From Macrolepiota albuminosa (taxonomy: Eukaryota > Basidiomycota > Agaricomycetes > Agaricales > Agaricaceae): DNA of 64,000 bases. Each line of letters begins with the position of its first letter. Position 1 is the stretch's first letter. Location of the stretch: the NCBI GenBank assembly GCA_027475525.1, contig JAMWFC010000055.1:2381042-2445041 (forward strand). Reading direction: 5' to 3'. Below the pieces are notes generated by a model that worked only from the letters and a program-made list of their open reading frames with translations, made no database searches and was not told the origin of the DNA. A program made the position numbers and the translations under genes. This document shows, piece after piece, positions 1-11,330 of the stretch.

Positions 1-1903
1 GCTGATTGCTCCCTAGGCGCCTCCCTCTGTCCTCACTATTGAAGATGAACTTGAGGACATTCTTTCTGGCACGTTGCCGATGACCGTAAGCGCATCGGCA
101 ACCGAGTAAGAAGCTTCTGACCTTTCCTTCTCTAGCTATGGACTGAACTATCTCCTTGTAGTAAACAAGAGGTACTGGAGCCCCTTGCTCAGTTGCAGAT
201 CGAGCAGGAACAGGAGGAGGCTGCCGCTTCTGCTGCTGCGCATTCCTTGGCAGTGGCAAGGGCAGAGCTCGCCAAGGAGCAGAAGAAGGAGTCCATTGGC
301 AAGGGTTCCAGCAAGGGGTCTCACACCGGCAGTGTTCAGAGCCCCACACTGCTGGCAAGCACAGGGGGTTCGCCTTCTAAGCCTGGCAAGGCTTTGAAGA
401 AGAAAGTGAGTCTGTTGTCGTTGGTGTTTCTTCTTACCGATGGCGACTTTTGCTAGTCTCGCAAGGGGAAGGGCCCTCAATACGAGGTATGCTGTAGTGA
501 CTCTTTGCCGACTTTTTACTGACTCTCTCCCAGCTCCCTAGTCAGACAACGTTTGACGACAAGGAGCTGAGGGGTTTGCTCTTGCCACGCTGGGAAGACG
601 TAGTCATGGATGAGGGCATTGAGAGAGTAGTGGAGTTGCCCAAGATGAAGAACAAGTGCACGGTTTCCCTGGCAACGTGCCAGGAGTTTAAGGATTTGTG
701 TGGAGCGGTAAGTCGCCTTAGCTTTTGTATGATTTGGTACTCAAGTAAGGGTAGTGTGACAAATGTTAGGCCGATAACGACCCCGAAAATTGCTGGTTCC
801 CCACTGGCGCCCAACCTTGTTACCGCTGCGGCACTCTCAAGTGTGCTTGTACAATCGACGGCGCCAAGAGTCGTGAGCGTGGCGGAGCGCCTGATCTCTT
901 CATCGAGAAGACCTTTTCCTGGGCGGTTTTGGTCAAGTGGGCTAGGGAGTTTGTCGAGGGGGAACGTAAGGAGGTTGCCGCTAGGAGAGCGGCAAAGATC
1001 AGCAAGTCCTCCTTGGCGCTGCCGACACGCCAAGGAGATGAATCGGAATCAGTCGAACAGCGCGGCGCTGGCGAGCACCAGGAAAAACGCAAGGCCTCCT
1101 CCCCAAGCAAGGGCAAGGGTAAGGCCAAGCGCATACGCATCGAGTCGCCCCCCTCCTCTCCAACTGCTGAGGACACAGAGATGAGGGAACTTGGAGAAGC
1201 CCTTGCCGCCAGCTGCCTCCCTCCCATTAGCGGTGAGGCTGGCCCCAGCCGCTTACTGTCCCCCCTCACCTTGCCTGAAAACGCGCCACTCGATGTTTCG
1301 ACTACTGGCGCCCCAGGAGATGAAGGTGACGTCGTAATGGGAGAGCCCACTAGTGCGCAGGAGTTAGCTGGGGAGGAGAGGACACGTGGAGGTTCGCCTA
1401 GTTGCGAGGAGGTAGAGGGCGGCAATGAGGATGCCGAGGGGGAAATGGAAGAGACTTTGCGGGACGTCCCTGGCGAGTCCCAGGAGTTGCCAACATTGGA
1501 GCCTGCCACCCCCTGGGTAAGTGAGGGCAACTTAGCGACGCAGCACTGGACGAGCTCGAGTGGGCCTTCGTTGTGGACCTCCCAGCCTCAGCCAAGAGTT
1601 GCTGGCGACTCTTACAAGTGGCTGGGGGAAGACTTGGTCTATCCTGTGGTGGCCCTTTACCCTCCCCAGGTGATAGAGCGGATGGCGGCGTGAGCGGTAC
1701 TAGGTCGTGAGCACGAATGAGCCCGGGAGCAAATTATGGCTTCACAACTGCGGTATTCCAACTTGACTAGGAGTATGGATACCTTGCAGGAGTACCAAGC
1801 CAACTGCAACGAGGCTCTGGAGTGGCAAACCCTTAACCACGTGCAAGTTGGCAACCTCTTGCCGCTCGACGACTCCATGTCGCTTACCAAAGATGAAGAC
1901 TGA
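1..1903 (+). pseudogene. Antisense zinc-cluster gene of family A, copy 1 (decayed, 5' truncated)
   Basis: Exons inferred by splice signals and by alignment with the intact copy at 33463-35897: exon 2 at 17-85 (69 nt), exon 3 at 136-405, exon 4 at 457-486 (30 nt), exon 5 at 534-707 (174 nt), exon 6 at 755-1903. Exons 2, 4 and 5 have exactly the lengths of the intact copy. Introns are 47-51 nt. The six-cysteine cluster lies at 755-850 (CDKC, then C, C, CYRC, C). Exon 6 has three in-frame stops: TAG at 767 where the intact copy has Trp, and TGA at 1691 and 1718 where it has Arg-rich sequence. Exon 1 lies outside the window. Function unknown; the cysteine pattern suggests a zinc-binding, possibly DNA-binding protein. 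Confidence 0.8.
755..850 (+). other. Six-cysteine zinc-cluster motif, copy 1
   Basis: Spacing is C-x2-C-x8-C-x8-C-x2-C-x6-C over 96 nt, identical to the copies at 34584-34679 and 48686-48781. A TAG stop sits right after the first CxxC. Confidence 0.75.
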
Positions 1904-2333
1904 CAGACCTCAGGGTAGATAGGCCGTTTGTATATAGACTTTTGTTTGTTCCCATACACATATATACATCTCTTGCCACCTTCTTGCCAAGTGGAAGGAT
2001 AAGTCCCGTAATCTGAGTTAGCGCAGCAGCAGAGAGCAAAGAAAGTAAAGCAAAAAGAAAGCAAGCGGCAAGTATTCTAAGGTAGGTTTTAGCAAGAGGA
2101 GTTGTAGGTGAGGGACTTAGACAAATTTTGAGGAAAAAGGGAAACACTCAGTAAATCATCATAGCGAAAAATCCTTGGCGAGAGTTGCGCAAGGCGCTTA
2201 AGCATTGGCGACACGCTAGCACTGCAACTTGACTATGTAAGGAAATGTCTGTTGAATATAGTATAGTAAGTATCGGCAAGAAAGATAAGTAAGATAAGTA
2301 ATAGAAAAAGGGAGCTCATCAATATATTCTTTT
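1904..2333. other. Convergent spacer between antisense gene and pol
   Basis: Non-coding 430 bp between the two convergent genes. It is clearly homologous to 35898-36328, and part of it (around 2139-2170, the stretch with tttgaggaaaaagggaaa and ctcagtaaatcatcat) recurs inverted near 47215-47270. Conservation across three copies suggests shared 3' ends or an overlapping termination region of the two convergent transcripts. This role is inference. Confidence 0.6.
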
Positions 2334-5300
2334 CTAATCATTTTCTTCTTCTTCAACCAGAGTCGGCAAATCATCATCGTCCAATAATTCTGTTTCTTCA
2401 AGTTCTCTCAGCTTGGCGGTGTCAATATCTAGTGCTTTCAACGGCAAGTCAATCTGTTCCCTGGCAAGATACAGTAATAGGCGAAAGGCAGCAACAGGTC
2501 GATGCAGTACTGAATCATCTAATTCACAGAGCACGTAAGTGCCTCCTCGGTTATGAGAGATAACTACCAAAGGTCCCAAATAGCATGGGCGCATTTTCTT
2601 GTTGTATGAAGTCTCGATTTTGGAGTTGCGCATAAGCACTAGTGTGCCCCTCAGGAAGTTGTAATCCTTGATAGTAGCGCTATGCTCGGTTTTGAATTGT
2701 AGGGCTGCTTGGCGACGGGCGCTAAAGACTACCTTGTGGAGTCACTCTAAATCTTCTTTCCTTTGTTGGAGATCAATGGCTCGTCTGGCAATCAGATCGG
2801 TAGTCGCTAAGATGCTGTTGAGTGCTGGCTGAAGGTAGGTCACTTCTATAATGTTGGCAGGGAGTAACGGATGGGTGCCAGTAGCCGCGTAATAGGGAGA
2901 ACAACCCATGCACTTACAAATGGTAACTCTTTCCGACCAAAATACTGAATATGTCGCCTCACTCCAACGATACTCGTTGCCATCGACTGCCTTGAAGAGC
3001 GCTTGCTGAACATCAAAGTGTGGTCTCTCTACCAGGCCATTGGCGTGTTTGTTGTAGCCAAATACTCGAATGTGATGAATGTTGTATTTCTTGGTGAGAT
3101 ATGTTAGCGCTTTGATAATTGGCATACCATTATCCGTGACGATTTCTCTTAGCGCTCCCCAACAGCAAATGACATCCTCAAATAGCCACTTGGTGACCGC
3201 GTCTGTATTTTCTCTCTGAAGCATTCAAAATTCAGGCCAGTGGATTAGCGAGCAACAACCTTGAATAATGTACTTGTAGCGACCGGACTTGGGCATGTGC
3301 ATGGTATCAACGTAGATTTTGCTGAAGAGGGGAGCTGGCATTGCAACGGTTGGCGGGATAAGCACTTGGCGTGTCTGTTGAATTTGGCATAGGTGGCAAG
3401 TCCTAATGTATCAGGCGATGTCAGCACTAGCATGTGGCCACCAGAATCGTTCTAACAAAGAGGCTCGGGTAGCATACAAACCTCGATGTCCTAGTTTGTC
3501 ATGCATGGAGCGCAGGACCCATAAGCGACTTTCTGGCTTGATGATCAGCTTGTGAGCGCCATCTCGATTCCGTCGCCAAAGTCAGTTGTCAGTAAAGAAG
3601 AAATGGGTGGCATATTGGATAAAGGTCGCGTATTGTTCGTCGGTAAGGCCTGCAGGTCGCTTAAGGTCTTGTATCCATTGTTCAACTATTAACAAGCAAC
3701 TGTCTTCTGCCTTTGCCTTGGCGGATCGGGGAATGGCATCGTAGGTTAGGTTTCTGCTGTTTTCTCTTAGCGGATGGGGTTCTTGTATGACTTTTACTGG
3801 AGGCAAGTCTTGTCCAAGGATGCTTGCCATGTAGAATGTGAGGGGTGCACTAAAGATCTCGGGTCAGTAAGGGACAATGGGATGTAGAAGGATACTAGTA
3901 GGCTGCTGCCGACGTAATAAAGGAATTTGCTGTTGCATGAGGTGCACAAAACCATGTAATCGGTTGATCCAGTCCTCGAAATCGCTATCCGCCTGTGGAT
4001 CCACTACCGGGTCGCCAGGCTGCCGTGGTTGCCTAGAGAGTCCATCTGGTCCGTGGAAAGAGCTCTTGACGTATACCAACTCAAAGTGAAACATGAGGAT
4101 AGCGACTACCCACCAGTTCATACTAGCAGATGGCTGGATATTGGGATTCTGCACAACTCAAAGTGAAACATGAGGATAGCGACTACCCACCAGTTCATAC
4201 TAGCAGATGGCTGGATATTGGGATTCTGCAGCATGCCTTTGATGTACCTAGCGTCGACTTCAACAATCATGTTCCGCATGCCAATCAAATACATCTTTAG
4301 CGACCGGAAGGCTTTGAAGAGTCCATAGAGCTCTAGCTTAGGCTGACTGTAACGAGACTCTCTGTCGTTTAGCGTAATAGACCCAAAGCGGTTGTAGCGT
4401 CACTGTTTCCGATTGTCGCTAAGGCACTGACACAAGAAGTAGCCAATGGCAATGTACAAGGTATCCACCGCCAAGATAACAGGGTCAGCAGAGCTATAGT
4501 CGATTGGAACTAGGGCTTGGCGTCTTGTAGAGCTTTTACCAAATCGCGTTGTGCAGTAACCTGGTCTGGCCCAAATTCAAAGGGCTCGTTAGCGTGGGTG
4601 AGTCAGTTAAGAGCATGTGCGCGATGGGCAAAATTCTTGACAAATATCCTGAGAACACCAACGGTACCAAGAAAGGCGCGAACTTCAGATAAGTCGGGGC
4701 AAGGACCCCATCGCTCCAAGAGTGCTAAGCGAGACTCGTCAGGAACGCGACCGTCGGGAGTGCAGATGTGACCCAGTATTTTGAACCTTGGCACGCAAAG
4801 GAGGAGCTTGTGGCCGCTAAAGGTTCCACTGCTATACTTCATACATTGGAGAACTCGGTTGAGTAGCAGGAAAAATTCCCATAGCGCTAAGCAAATGTTG
4901 GGGTTCTCAGGATGTGTCGCCGGCAAGCCGTTTACGAGTCGCCAGTCTTTGGGGCCTTTGATGCCAACGTTATCAATGAAGCTAAGGACATGATGTGGTA
5001 TCTTGGGTTGGAGGATGAAGGTGATGTCGTCATGGAATATGGGGACTGAGTTTGTCCAGCCCATCGGTAAAGTGACTAGGCGCAAGGCGCCAAACGGAGT
5101 TTGAAAAGTAGTGAGATCCTGGGAAGAAGGGTGTATCAGGCGTTCGTCGTAGCCAACGTAGAGGTCAAGGGTGGCGCCACAAATATGCCCGGCAAAGGAC
5201 TCGGCAATGTGGTCAGGAAAAGGCGGTATGCCAGAGTGTCGTATGGTAACTCTATTCAGTAGTTCAAGGCTGTGGACTATGCACAGATTGCCATTCTTTT

Positions 5301-6159
5301 TGAGGACACAGAACCATCAGGAGCGGTAAGAACTGTTTGAGGGTTCGTAGATGCCAGCCTGTATCTTGGTCCTAATAATTTGGCAGATCTCGGCTTCTAT
5401 TCCAGGTGGTAATGGTCGGTTATGTTCAGTCCATGGCACGTGAGGAATGGTCAGGATTATGACAGGTGGGAAGAAGTCTGTACGTAGACTGCTGCATTCC
5501 GAGTCCTTCCAAGCAAAGGCTTTATCTTGCTTAGCAACGAGATTGGTAAGGACTTTCAACTCATCTTTGATCAAAAATCCTGTGTCATGCTCCTTTGCGA
5601 ATTGTTGTTGGCGTTCCACGGTAAAACGTCCCGTGGGCTGAAAGGATGGTGGATTCGGTGATAAGGTTGGCATGTCAGCAAGAGGGTTGCCAACAATCTG
5701 GCGCTCGATTCTAAATGTCTCAGGAGAGTGCGTAGCGACGGGTTTTGTTTTGAGTGCGACTGGTTTATATCTCTTTTTGACTTGAACCCCTTTCCTTTTG
5801 GGAGCGTTAGCTTGATTATATACAGAGGTGGAAAGGGGAACTGTAGCCTGAGGGGCGGCAAGTCCAAGAATGGCAGGAGACAAGGCTCCAGGAAGGGTAG
5901 TAAGATATGTATTGGTAGACGCAATATTTTGAGATGATTCGGAAGCGGTAAGGTATAAGTACGCTAGAGCAGAGTTGGTAATGTTTGGGTTTTTCTGGGA
6001 AAGCTCAGCGTCGGTAGCGGATAAAGTAGTTAAAACGTCTTCATCAAGAAAAGCAATAGACATAACATTTACAAGACCAGTAGAATGGTCATATTCCAGC
6101 ATTAGCGCCACATCTCCATGATCGTCGCCAATCACCTCCTCGATGGTCTGTGAAAACAC
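2334..6159 (-). pseudogene. Pol (RT, RNase H, integrase) of family-A copy 1
   Basis: Reading from 6159 down: a linker, then RT (about 5450-4600), RNase H (about 4560-4100) and integrase (about 3600-2740), with an acidic C-terminal tail ending at 2337. RT has the motif FIDN at 4969-4980 where the related copy at 42553-42564 has FIDD, so a catalytic Asp is lost. Integrase still shows TDNG and the LVERPHFD catalytic Glu. The frame is broken by stops and by the 77-bp duplication 4077-4153/4154-4230. The pol frame begins in a -1 overlap with gag-protease at 6132-6159. Confidence 0.85.
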
Positions 6160-8584
6160 CGGTGGGAAGGCTCGTTGGCGTGTTGGTCGGTAAATTCTGG
6201 GGGCTTAGCGCAGGCACCTTTTTGTTGTCTCCTAGAGAATGTTGACACCGTTCATTGGATTCCAGAATTGGGGTCACTAATTGTTAGTGTCGTCTCGTCG
6301 TTGGTAACTGTCTTGACGACTGATCGTGCCAAGACATCGAAGGGTCTGCCTAGTAGTAGGTCATATGCTGGGGAGCGCAAAATGTGTATTTGAAGGTAAA
6401 AAGTAATGTCGCCAAGTGTGCAAGGAACATTCTTGGCGAGGCCTAAGGATCTGTCTACCGTACCGTTAGCGCTCTGCATGTTTAATATAACTGTTGGATC
6501 GTAAATGAGACCCAAATCGTTAGCGACTTCGGCTGCCATAGAAATAATTTAAGACCCGCTATCCACAATCGCCTCTACCTCGTGCTTGTTGTCTACCGTT
6601 AGCGCGACTGAGCGAATAGCGTGCGATTCTTGGGTGACGGTAAGGATTGCTGGGTCTTCTCCATGGTCTACTGACCTAAGATAGGTCTCCACTGGGTCTA
6701 CAGAGGTGGCATTAGCGATGGTGTCAGCAGGAGAGTCTTCAGTGTCCAGAGAGTCAATGGTAACGGAAAAACCAGGAAGCGTGTTGTCGAGGTCCTTGAC
6801 CTCAGCAACGGTTGTTGCCAAGGGATGTCGAGGAGTAACTGCCGTTTTTACCTGGTTGCGGATGTCGGGAGCAATACTACAAAGTTCTTCTACTGACAAG
6901 GTGACGGCGGTTTTCATGATGCGGCTGAATACGTAGTTTGATTTCTCTATATCGAATATTGGTGTGGTGGGTTGGTAACCCCCTTCAGGATGCTTCTCGG
7001 GAGCGGCAAAGTTTTGCTGGGCGGGAGCATGATAATGGTCAGGAATCCCTGAGTAGGGATGGAGAGGCGGCAAAGGTGGTTCAGGAGTGGCGGTAGACAA
7101 AGATGGTTCTGAAGTTGTAACTGGCAGTGAGGCAGGAGCAGAAGTCAGTAATTTGCTAGCGGGAGGTATTGGCTTGTATCCTTTGAGAGGCTGTTTAGGC
7201 TGCTTAACTTCAACCCCATCAAAAACCTGATTCTTGAGCGAATCTAGCTCCTTCTGTAGCTTGGCGATACGTTCTTCCCACGAGAAAGTAGGATGGTCAC
7301 CAATGCTGTCAAAGTGTAAGACCTCGTGAATCATTTGCTGTTGGGTCACCTGTTCAGGGTCGGGGTTGGCGTTGCCAAAAAGCGTGCCGGTAATGATTTG
7401 TCCTGGATTGCACCTATGCCATTCATCAACTCGCTCCTGGAAGGACTTCTTGTCCGGGTAGTTGGGGATGGTGGTGCCAGTAGTTAGAACTATCTTGCCG
7501 TTGATAGCCCTTCGAATTCTTCCTTGCCGAATATAATTTTCTAAAGTCGCGCAGCATCCTCTAGTCATAGTATGTCCAATTTCCCCACAGAAGTGGCAAG
7601 GGCCAGACACAGGTATATTAGTGGGTCGGTTAGCGAGATTGGTTGTAATCATGGTTTCAATACGTGTCATAGCAGAGGCGACGGCAGCAGTAACGGCAGC
7701 GTTGAGATCCTCCTTCTTAATGAAGTCGGCAACAGGAGGTGGGATGGGAATGATACCGTTGATTCGCTCTGGGGGTGGGCTTATCCTAGCGCGTTGCAGC
7801 CCAACGCCAGTGTCCGTCCCCTTGAGAACCCATTTACCGGCTTCAAAGACATCGGCAACGTTATAGGGCTCGTCTGGGTGATGGGCCTGATGAACTATCT
7901 CTAAGCGGATTTACCGGCTTCAAAGACATCGGCAACGTTATAGGGCTCGTCTGGGTGATGGGCCTGATGAACTATCTCTAAGCGGTGAGCAATGTGAGTC
8001 CAAAGCGAAGTCGGGATGCCTTGTTGGAATAGGCAACGTTCCTCGTTAATATATATAGCTTGCCATTTTGCACTAACCACCTAGCGATCTTTTGGAATTC
8101 ACGGTAATACGTGAAGAATGCGCCAAGAGAAGAGGTGCCATTGTCGAATGATTCCTGTACTAATTTCTGCAGCTTGTTTACCGAGTATCGGGTAGCCTCT
8201 TCAGCGCCAGGGTACAACTGGATTACTGCCGTCTTCCAGCCTTCATACAAGGCGCCTTGGGCTGGAAGGTAGCCTCTTCAGCGCCAGGGTACAACTGGAT
8301 TACTGCCGTCTTCCAGCCTTCATACAAGGCGCCTTGGGCTGGAACGGTTGGGGCGGCAGGAACAAAGGTGGCAAACTCGGCAAGACCTGTCCATGTCTCT
8401 GCCGTGTCATACGACACGTATCTTGCGTGTATTCCTTCATCTGTGTGTGGTCGGTAATGCCACAATCCCTGAATAAATACTCTAATTCCTTGAAATACTA
8501 GGAGAGCTCCCGTGGCTTGGACTTGTCCCATTTCGGTGCTGAAAAGTGATTGCATGGCAGCATGCGCTGAACTTGTTGTTCCAT
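6132..8584 (-). pseudogene. Gag-protease of family-A copy 1
   Basis: The ATG at 8584-8582 sits in a good context (gccATGg). The capsid-like region follows (around 8560-8060; YYREFQKIARWLVQNGKLY and similar). A CCHC zinc knuckle (CHFCGEIGHTMTRGCC) lies near 7600-7545 and a retropepsin (IVDSGS) near 6560, followed by the typical LLLGRPFDVLAR. There is a stop right after DSGS. 77-bp duplications at 7832-7985 and 8191-8344 break the frame. The frame upstream of 8584 is also open for some distance, so the true start may lie further up. Confidence 0.8.
6152..6159 (-). promoter_or_regulatory. Candidate -1 frameshift site between protease and RT
   Basis: The gag-protease frame ends with PSRR-stop at 6132 while the RT frame is already open. 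The octamer GTGTTTTC lies in the overlap and is conserved in the third copy at 41195-41202 with the same frame relation. It is not a textbook slippery heptamer. Confidence 0.4.
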
Positions 8585-8952
8585 GGCGACGGTGGTACCG
8601 AGTTCAGTTAGCGGTTGTGGGGAAGGGATTCTAGGGATTGGTGACGGGGTAAGAGAAATGGTGAAGTGAGAAAGAGGTCTTAACGGAGTAATGGGGGTAA
8701 CTGGTTGTGGTATGGCAAGCGGCGACGCTAAGAGGTCGTCGGCGCTAAAGTCAAGAGAGCACGGGAAGAGATCAGGAAATTCGTCTACAGTGGCGTTCTG
8801 TAGTTCCTGTGCAAGAGAGAGGCCTGGTAAGGCACCAGGTGGTTGTGGAGTTGATGGATGGGAAGGAGCTATGCCTTCTGCCGACTGCTCTAGCAGACGG
8901 CGCCTACGCTGGAGACGGATTTCTGGCAGAATTCTGCCCTAGAGATCCCTTG

Positions 8953-8964
8953 TGGTGGGCTCCA
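8953..8964 (-). promoter_or_regulatory. Candidate primer binding site
   Basis: Three nt after the 5' LTR end (minus strand) is TGGAGCCCACCA. It starts with the TGG expected to pair with a tRNA CCA end. The tRNA was not identified. The site lies inside a 77-bp duplication (8951-9027/9028-9104), so a second copy is present near 9030-9041. Confidence 0.45.
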
Positions 8965-8967
8965 ATT

Positions 8968-10284
8968 TGATGACGCCCAAAGTTTGGTCAGTAACAAATA
9001 TGACTATAGTGTTACCATACCAAAAGCTGTGGTGGGCTCCAATTTGATGACGCCCAAAGTTTGGTCAGTAACAAATATGACTATAGTGTTACCATACCAA
9101 AAGCTTGCGTTGGGCATGCTATAAGTGATGTGAGGAGTCCCAGGCAGGTCCCAGAGAACGCGCCTGTGAAAATGAGGTAAAGTCGGTAAGGGAGTCGGCA
9201 AGTGTAAAGCGCTAAGGTAAAGCGCCTATGAAAGAAGCGGTAAGCGAACACGGCAATGTCAGCGGCAAGAACACAGTAAGCTTAGCAGCTAAGGTAAAGC
9301 GCCTATGAAAGAAGCGGTAAGCGAACACGGCAATGTCAGCGGCAAGAACACAGTAAGCTTAGCAAGTCTAAGCATCGTTAATGCCTGCTGTAGCTGCAAG
9401 GCGTGAATAGGTCAAAGGCTAGCATAGTCTGCAACTGCCGACGAGTTCGACGTTGCCGGCTGTAAATGAGGTCTCAAGTGTAAGGGAGACAGAAGAAAGG
9501 GGAGCAGGAAACTCTGCTCTATTGTTCGATGTGTATGTACAAGTCGGTAAGTACTTTATATACTACAAGGAGTTCACCGTTGCCAGTGACCAACCATTGC
9601 CAAAGTGCGGTATGTACAAGTCGGTAAGTACTTTATATACTACAAGGAGTTCACCGTTGCCAGTGACCAACCATTGCCAAAGTGTGGTAAACTAGAAAAT
9701 TTTATAGGGGTAGCTCCAACGGTTTCAGATCCCTACCGTCCATTCAACCATTGCCAAAGTGTGGTAAACTAGAAAATTTTATAGGGGTAGCTCCAACGGT
9801 TTCAGATCCCTACCGTCCATTCAAGAACCTTAGCGACGCCAGGCAGCAGATCGCAAAGCTAAACCATCAATCCATCACCCTTCTGTCTGTTCAAATGCTT
9901 AGCGATGTCAGGTGCCAGATCGAGGCGCTAAGTGGTGTCAGATGCCAAGGTCAAACGCCAAGCTGTCCGTCAGTTTTTGATAGATCATCAGGCTTCTCCC
10001 TAAGCGCTGTCGTCAGTGACTGATGCCATCTGTCAGTTGTCATTCTGTCTGCTGTCAGCGCTATCACTGATCGGATCTGCTTCTTGCCGTCAGTGACTGA
10101 TGCCATCTGTCAGTTGTCATTCTGTCTGCTGTCAGCGCTATCACTGATCGGATCTGCTTCTTGCCGTGCGTGGCCATCAAATATTGCCAAAATTGGTTAG
10201 TTAGCGCACGCTAAGGTATCCTGAGCCTATGCCATGTTGCCATAGCCTGCCGTTGATGCGCTGATCCTGTATGGAGTCCTATCA
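8968..10284 (-). repeat. 5' LTR of family-A copy 1
   Basis: On the minus strand it starts TGATAGGACTCC at 10284 and ends GGGCGTCATCA at 8968. The span is 1317 bp but holds five 77-bp tandem duplications (second copies at about 9028, 9288, 9610, 9747 and 10089). Subtracting them gives 932 bp, the size of the solo LTR at 29991-30922 and close to the 945- and 949-bp LTRs at 32272 and 38279. Confidence 0.85.
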
Positions 10285-10620
10285 GCGTGGCTGGCAGTCT
10301 GGGCCAGGGCCCAAGCATGGGATCCAGCACATGTCCTGACATGTATCGAAAAAATTTTTACCATCAAACTCAACCATGTTGCGTATGCCAACACATTTCT
10401 GATGCCCCTGCCCACCAACAAAGTCACCCCCCTGGTCACGTGGGAGGCCTAGGACGTGAGGTACTGGCGCCAGCTTGATTGTGAGTGCATGGCAGCGCTC
10501 ATCCAACAACGTGAGTGTTGCTGTATTGTCCGCTTGTTACAACTGACCTTCCTTTTTCAGAACAACGTAACATTTCTGCCCTGGAGGTGGGTTCTAGCCG
10601 GCCCCTGGAGCCCTTTCCTG
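10285..10620 (+). pseudogene. Gag-like exon fragment, unassigned
   Basis: A plus-strand reading near 10360-10510 (TIKLNHVAYANTF..., WEA-stop-DVRYWRQLDCECMAALIQQ) ends at a GTGAGT donor. A 51-nt intron with branch ACTGAC follows, ending in TTTTTCAG at 10560. The protein looks loosely like the N-terminus of a Ty1/copia-type Gag, but I could not assign it. One TAG is in frame. It lies immediately outside the family-A LTR. Confidence 0.3.
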
Positions 10621-11129
10621 GGGTGGGTTCGCCCGACCCTTCTGGGCCAATCCTCAAGCCAGCCCACCCCAGAGGCGGGTCCTAGTCACTCCGTGCCCCC
10701 TCTGGCAGCCCGACCCTTCTGGGCCAATCCTCAAGCCAGCCCACCCCAGAGGCGGGTCCTAGTCACTCCGTGCCCCCTCTGGCATGGATGACTGTGCGTT
10801 TTCTCCATCCCCATCCTGCTCTGTGACCTTGCCTTATGGCTCCTCGATTTTGTCGCTTGGGCATAGCTATGGAGGCAATTTTGGTTGTCCTGGATGACCA
10901 GAGGGTCACATGGGAGGACATTTTGCAGGAGGTGTTTGAGAGGGCTCTGGAGAGGCTCCGGGGCCTGCCTCCCCATGCATGGTGCATCAGCATAGGCTGG
11001 TAAGTGTCTTTGTACCTTTGATTCACCGCTGGCTGGGAGCATCTGGGTGGGGGGTAGGGCTGCAGTCCTGGGGGTGTCAGGTGTCGGGTCGCTCCTCAGG
11101 CCTGGAGGTGCACTGCAGTTGTGAGGTGG
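10621..11129. other. Unassigned stretch with a short plus-strand ORF
   Basis: Contains the 77-bp duplication 10631-10707/10708-10784 and a 56-codon plus ORF at 10836-11006 (MAPRFCRLGIAMEAILVV...) that ends exactly at a GTAAGT donor-like site. No family recognised. Confidence 0.3.
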
Positions 11130-11330
11130 TCCTCAGGTTCTGGAAACGTCATGGTGAGCATCCTCCAGTCAATGTTGGGGTTCGTGTCACATAGCCAGGG
11201 TAGTTTCAGCATTATTAGGGTCAATCTGTGAAGTCACGTGACCAGAAAGTCAGAGGTGAACTCAAAGCCATTGTCCAGGGCCACATGTTTCGAGTGAGAC
11301 TTCTGGATGGAGCCAGAGGAGGAGGGGGTG
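11130..11330 (-). pseudogene. Retropepsin C-terminal fragment (second copy)
   Basis: The minus strand reads LPWLCDTNPNIDW, the C-terminal flap and helix signature of Ty3-type proteases (LPWLxxxNPxIDW). It lies about 550 bp from a similar piece (LGLPWLRHTNPCIDW) at about 11690-11760 on the same strand. Stops are present. Confidence 0.5.

Larger units (their letters stand above)
1..10284 (-). mobile_element. Ty3/gypsy LTR element, family A copy 1 (truncated by window edge)
   Basis: Read on the minus strand the order is 5' LTR (10284-8968), gag, protease, reverse transcriptase, RNase H, integrase, then a gene on the opposite strand (1-1903). The 3' LTR lies outside the window. The same order and the same proteins are seen in the elements at 32272-38278 and 38279-51207. 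Coding parts carry many stops, and 77-bp tandem duplications break the frame further, so this copy is not autonomous. Most differences from copy 2 in the integrase region are CpG to TpG or CpA, which suggests ageing under cytosine methylation or RIP-like mutation. Confidence 0.9.

Noticed and set aside
8257..8457. Second gag copy suggested by repeated protein segments
   Set aside because: The repeat is exactly 77 bp (8191-8267/8268-8344), an assembly overlap.
10282..10509. tRNA or other small RNA in the G/C-rich spacer
   Set aside because: I found no cloverleaf arms or A/B boxes; an exon-intron reading explains part of it.
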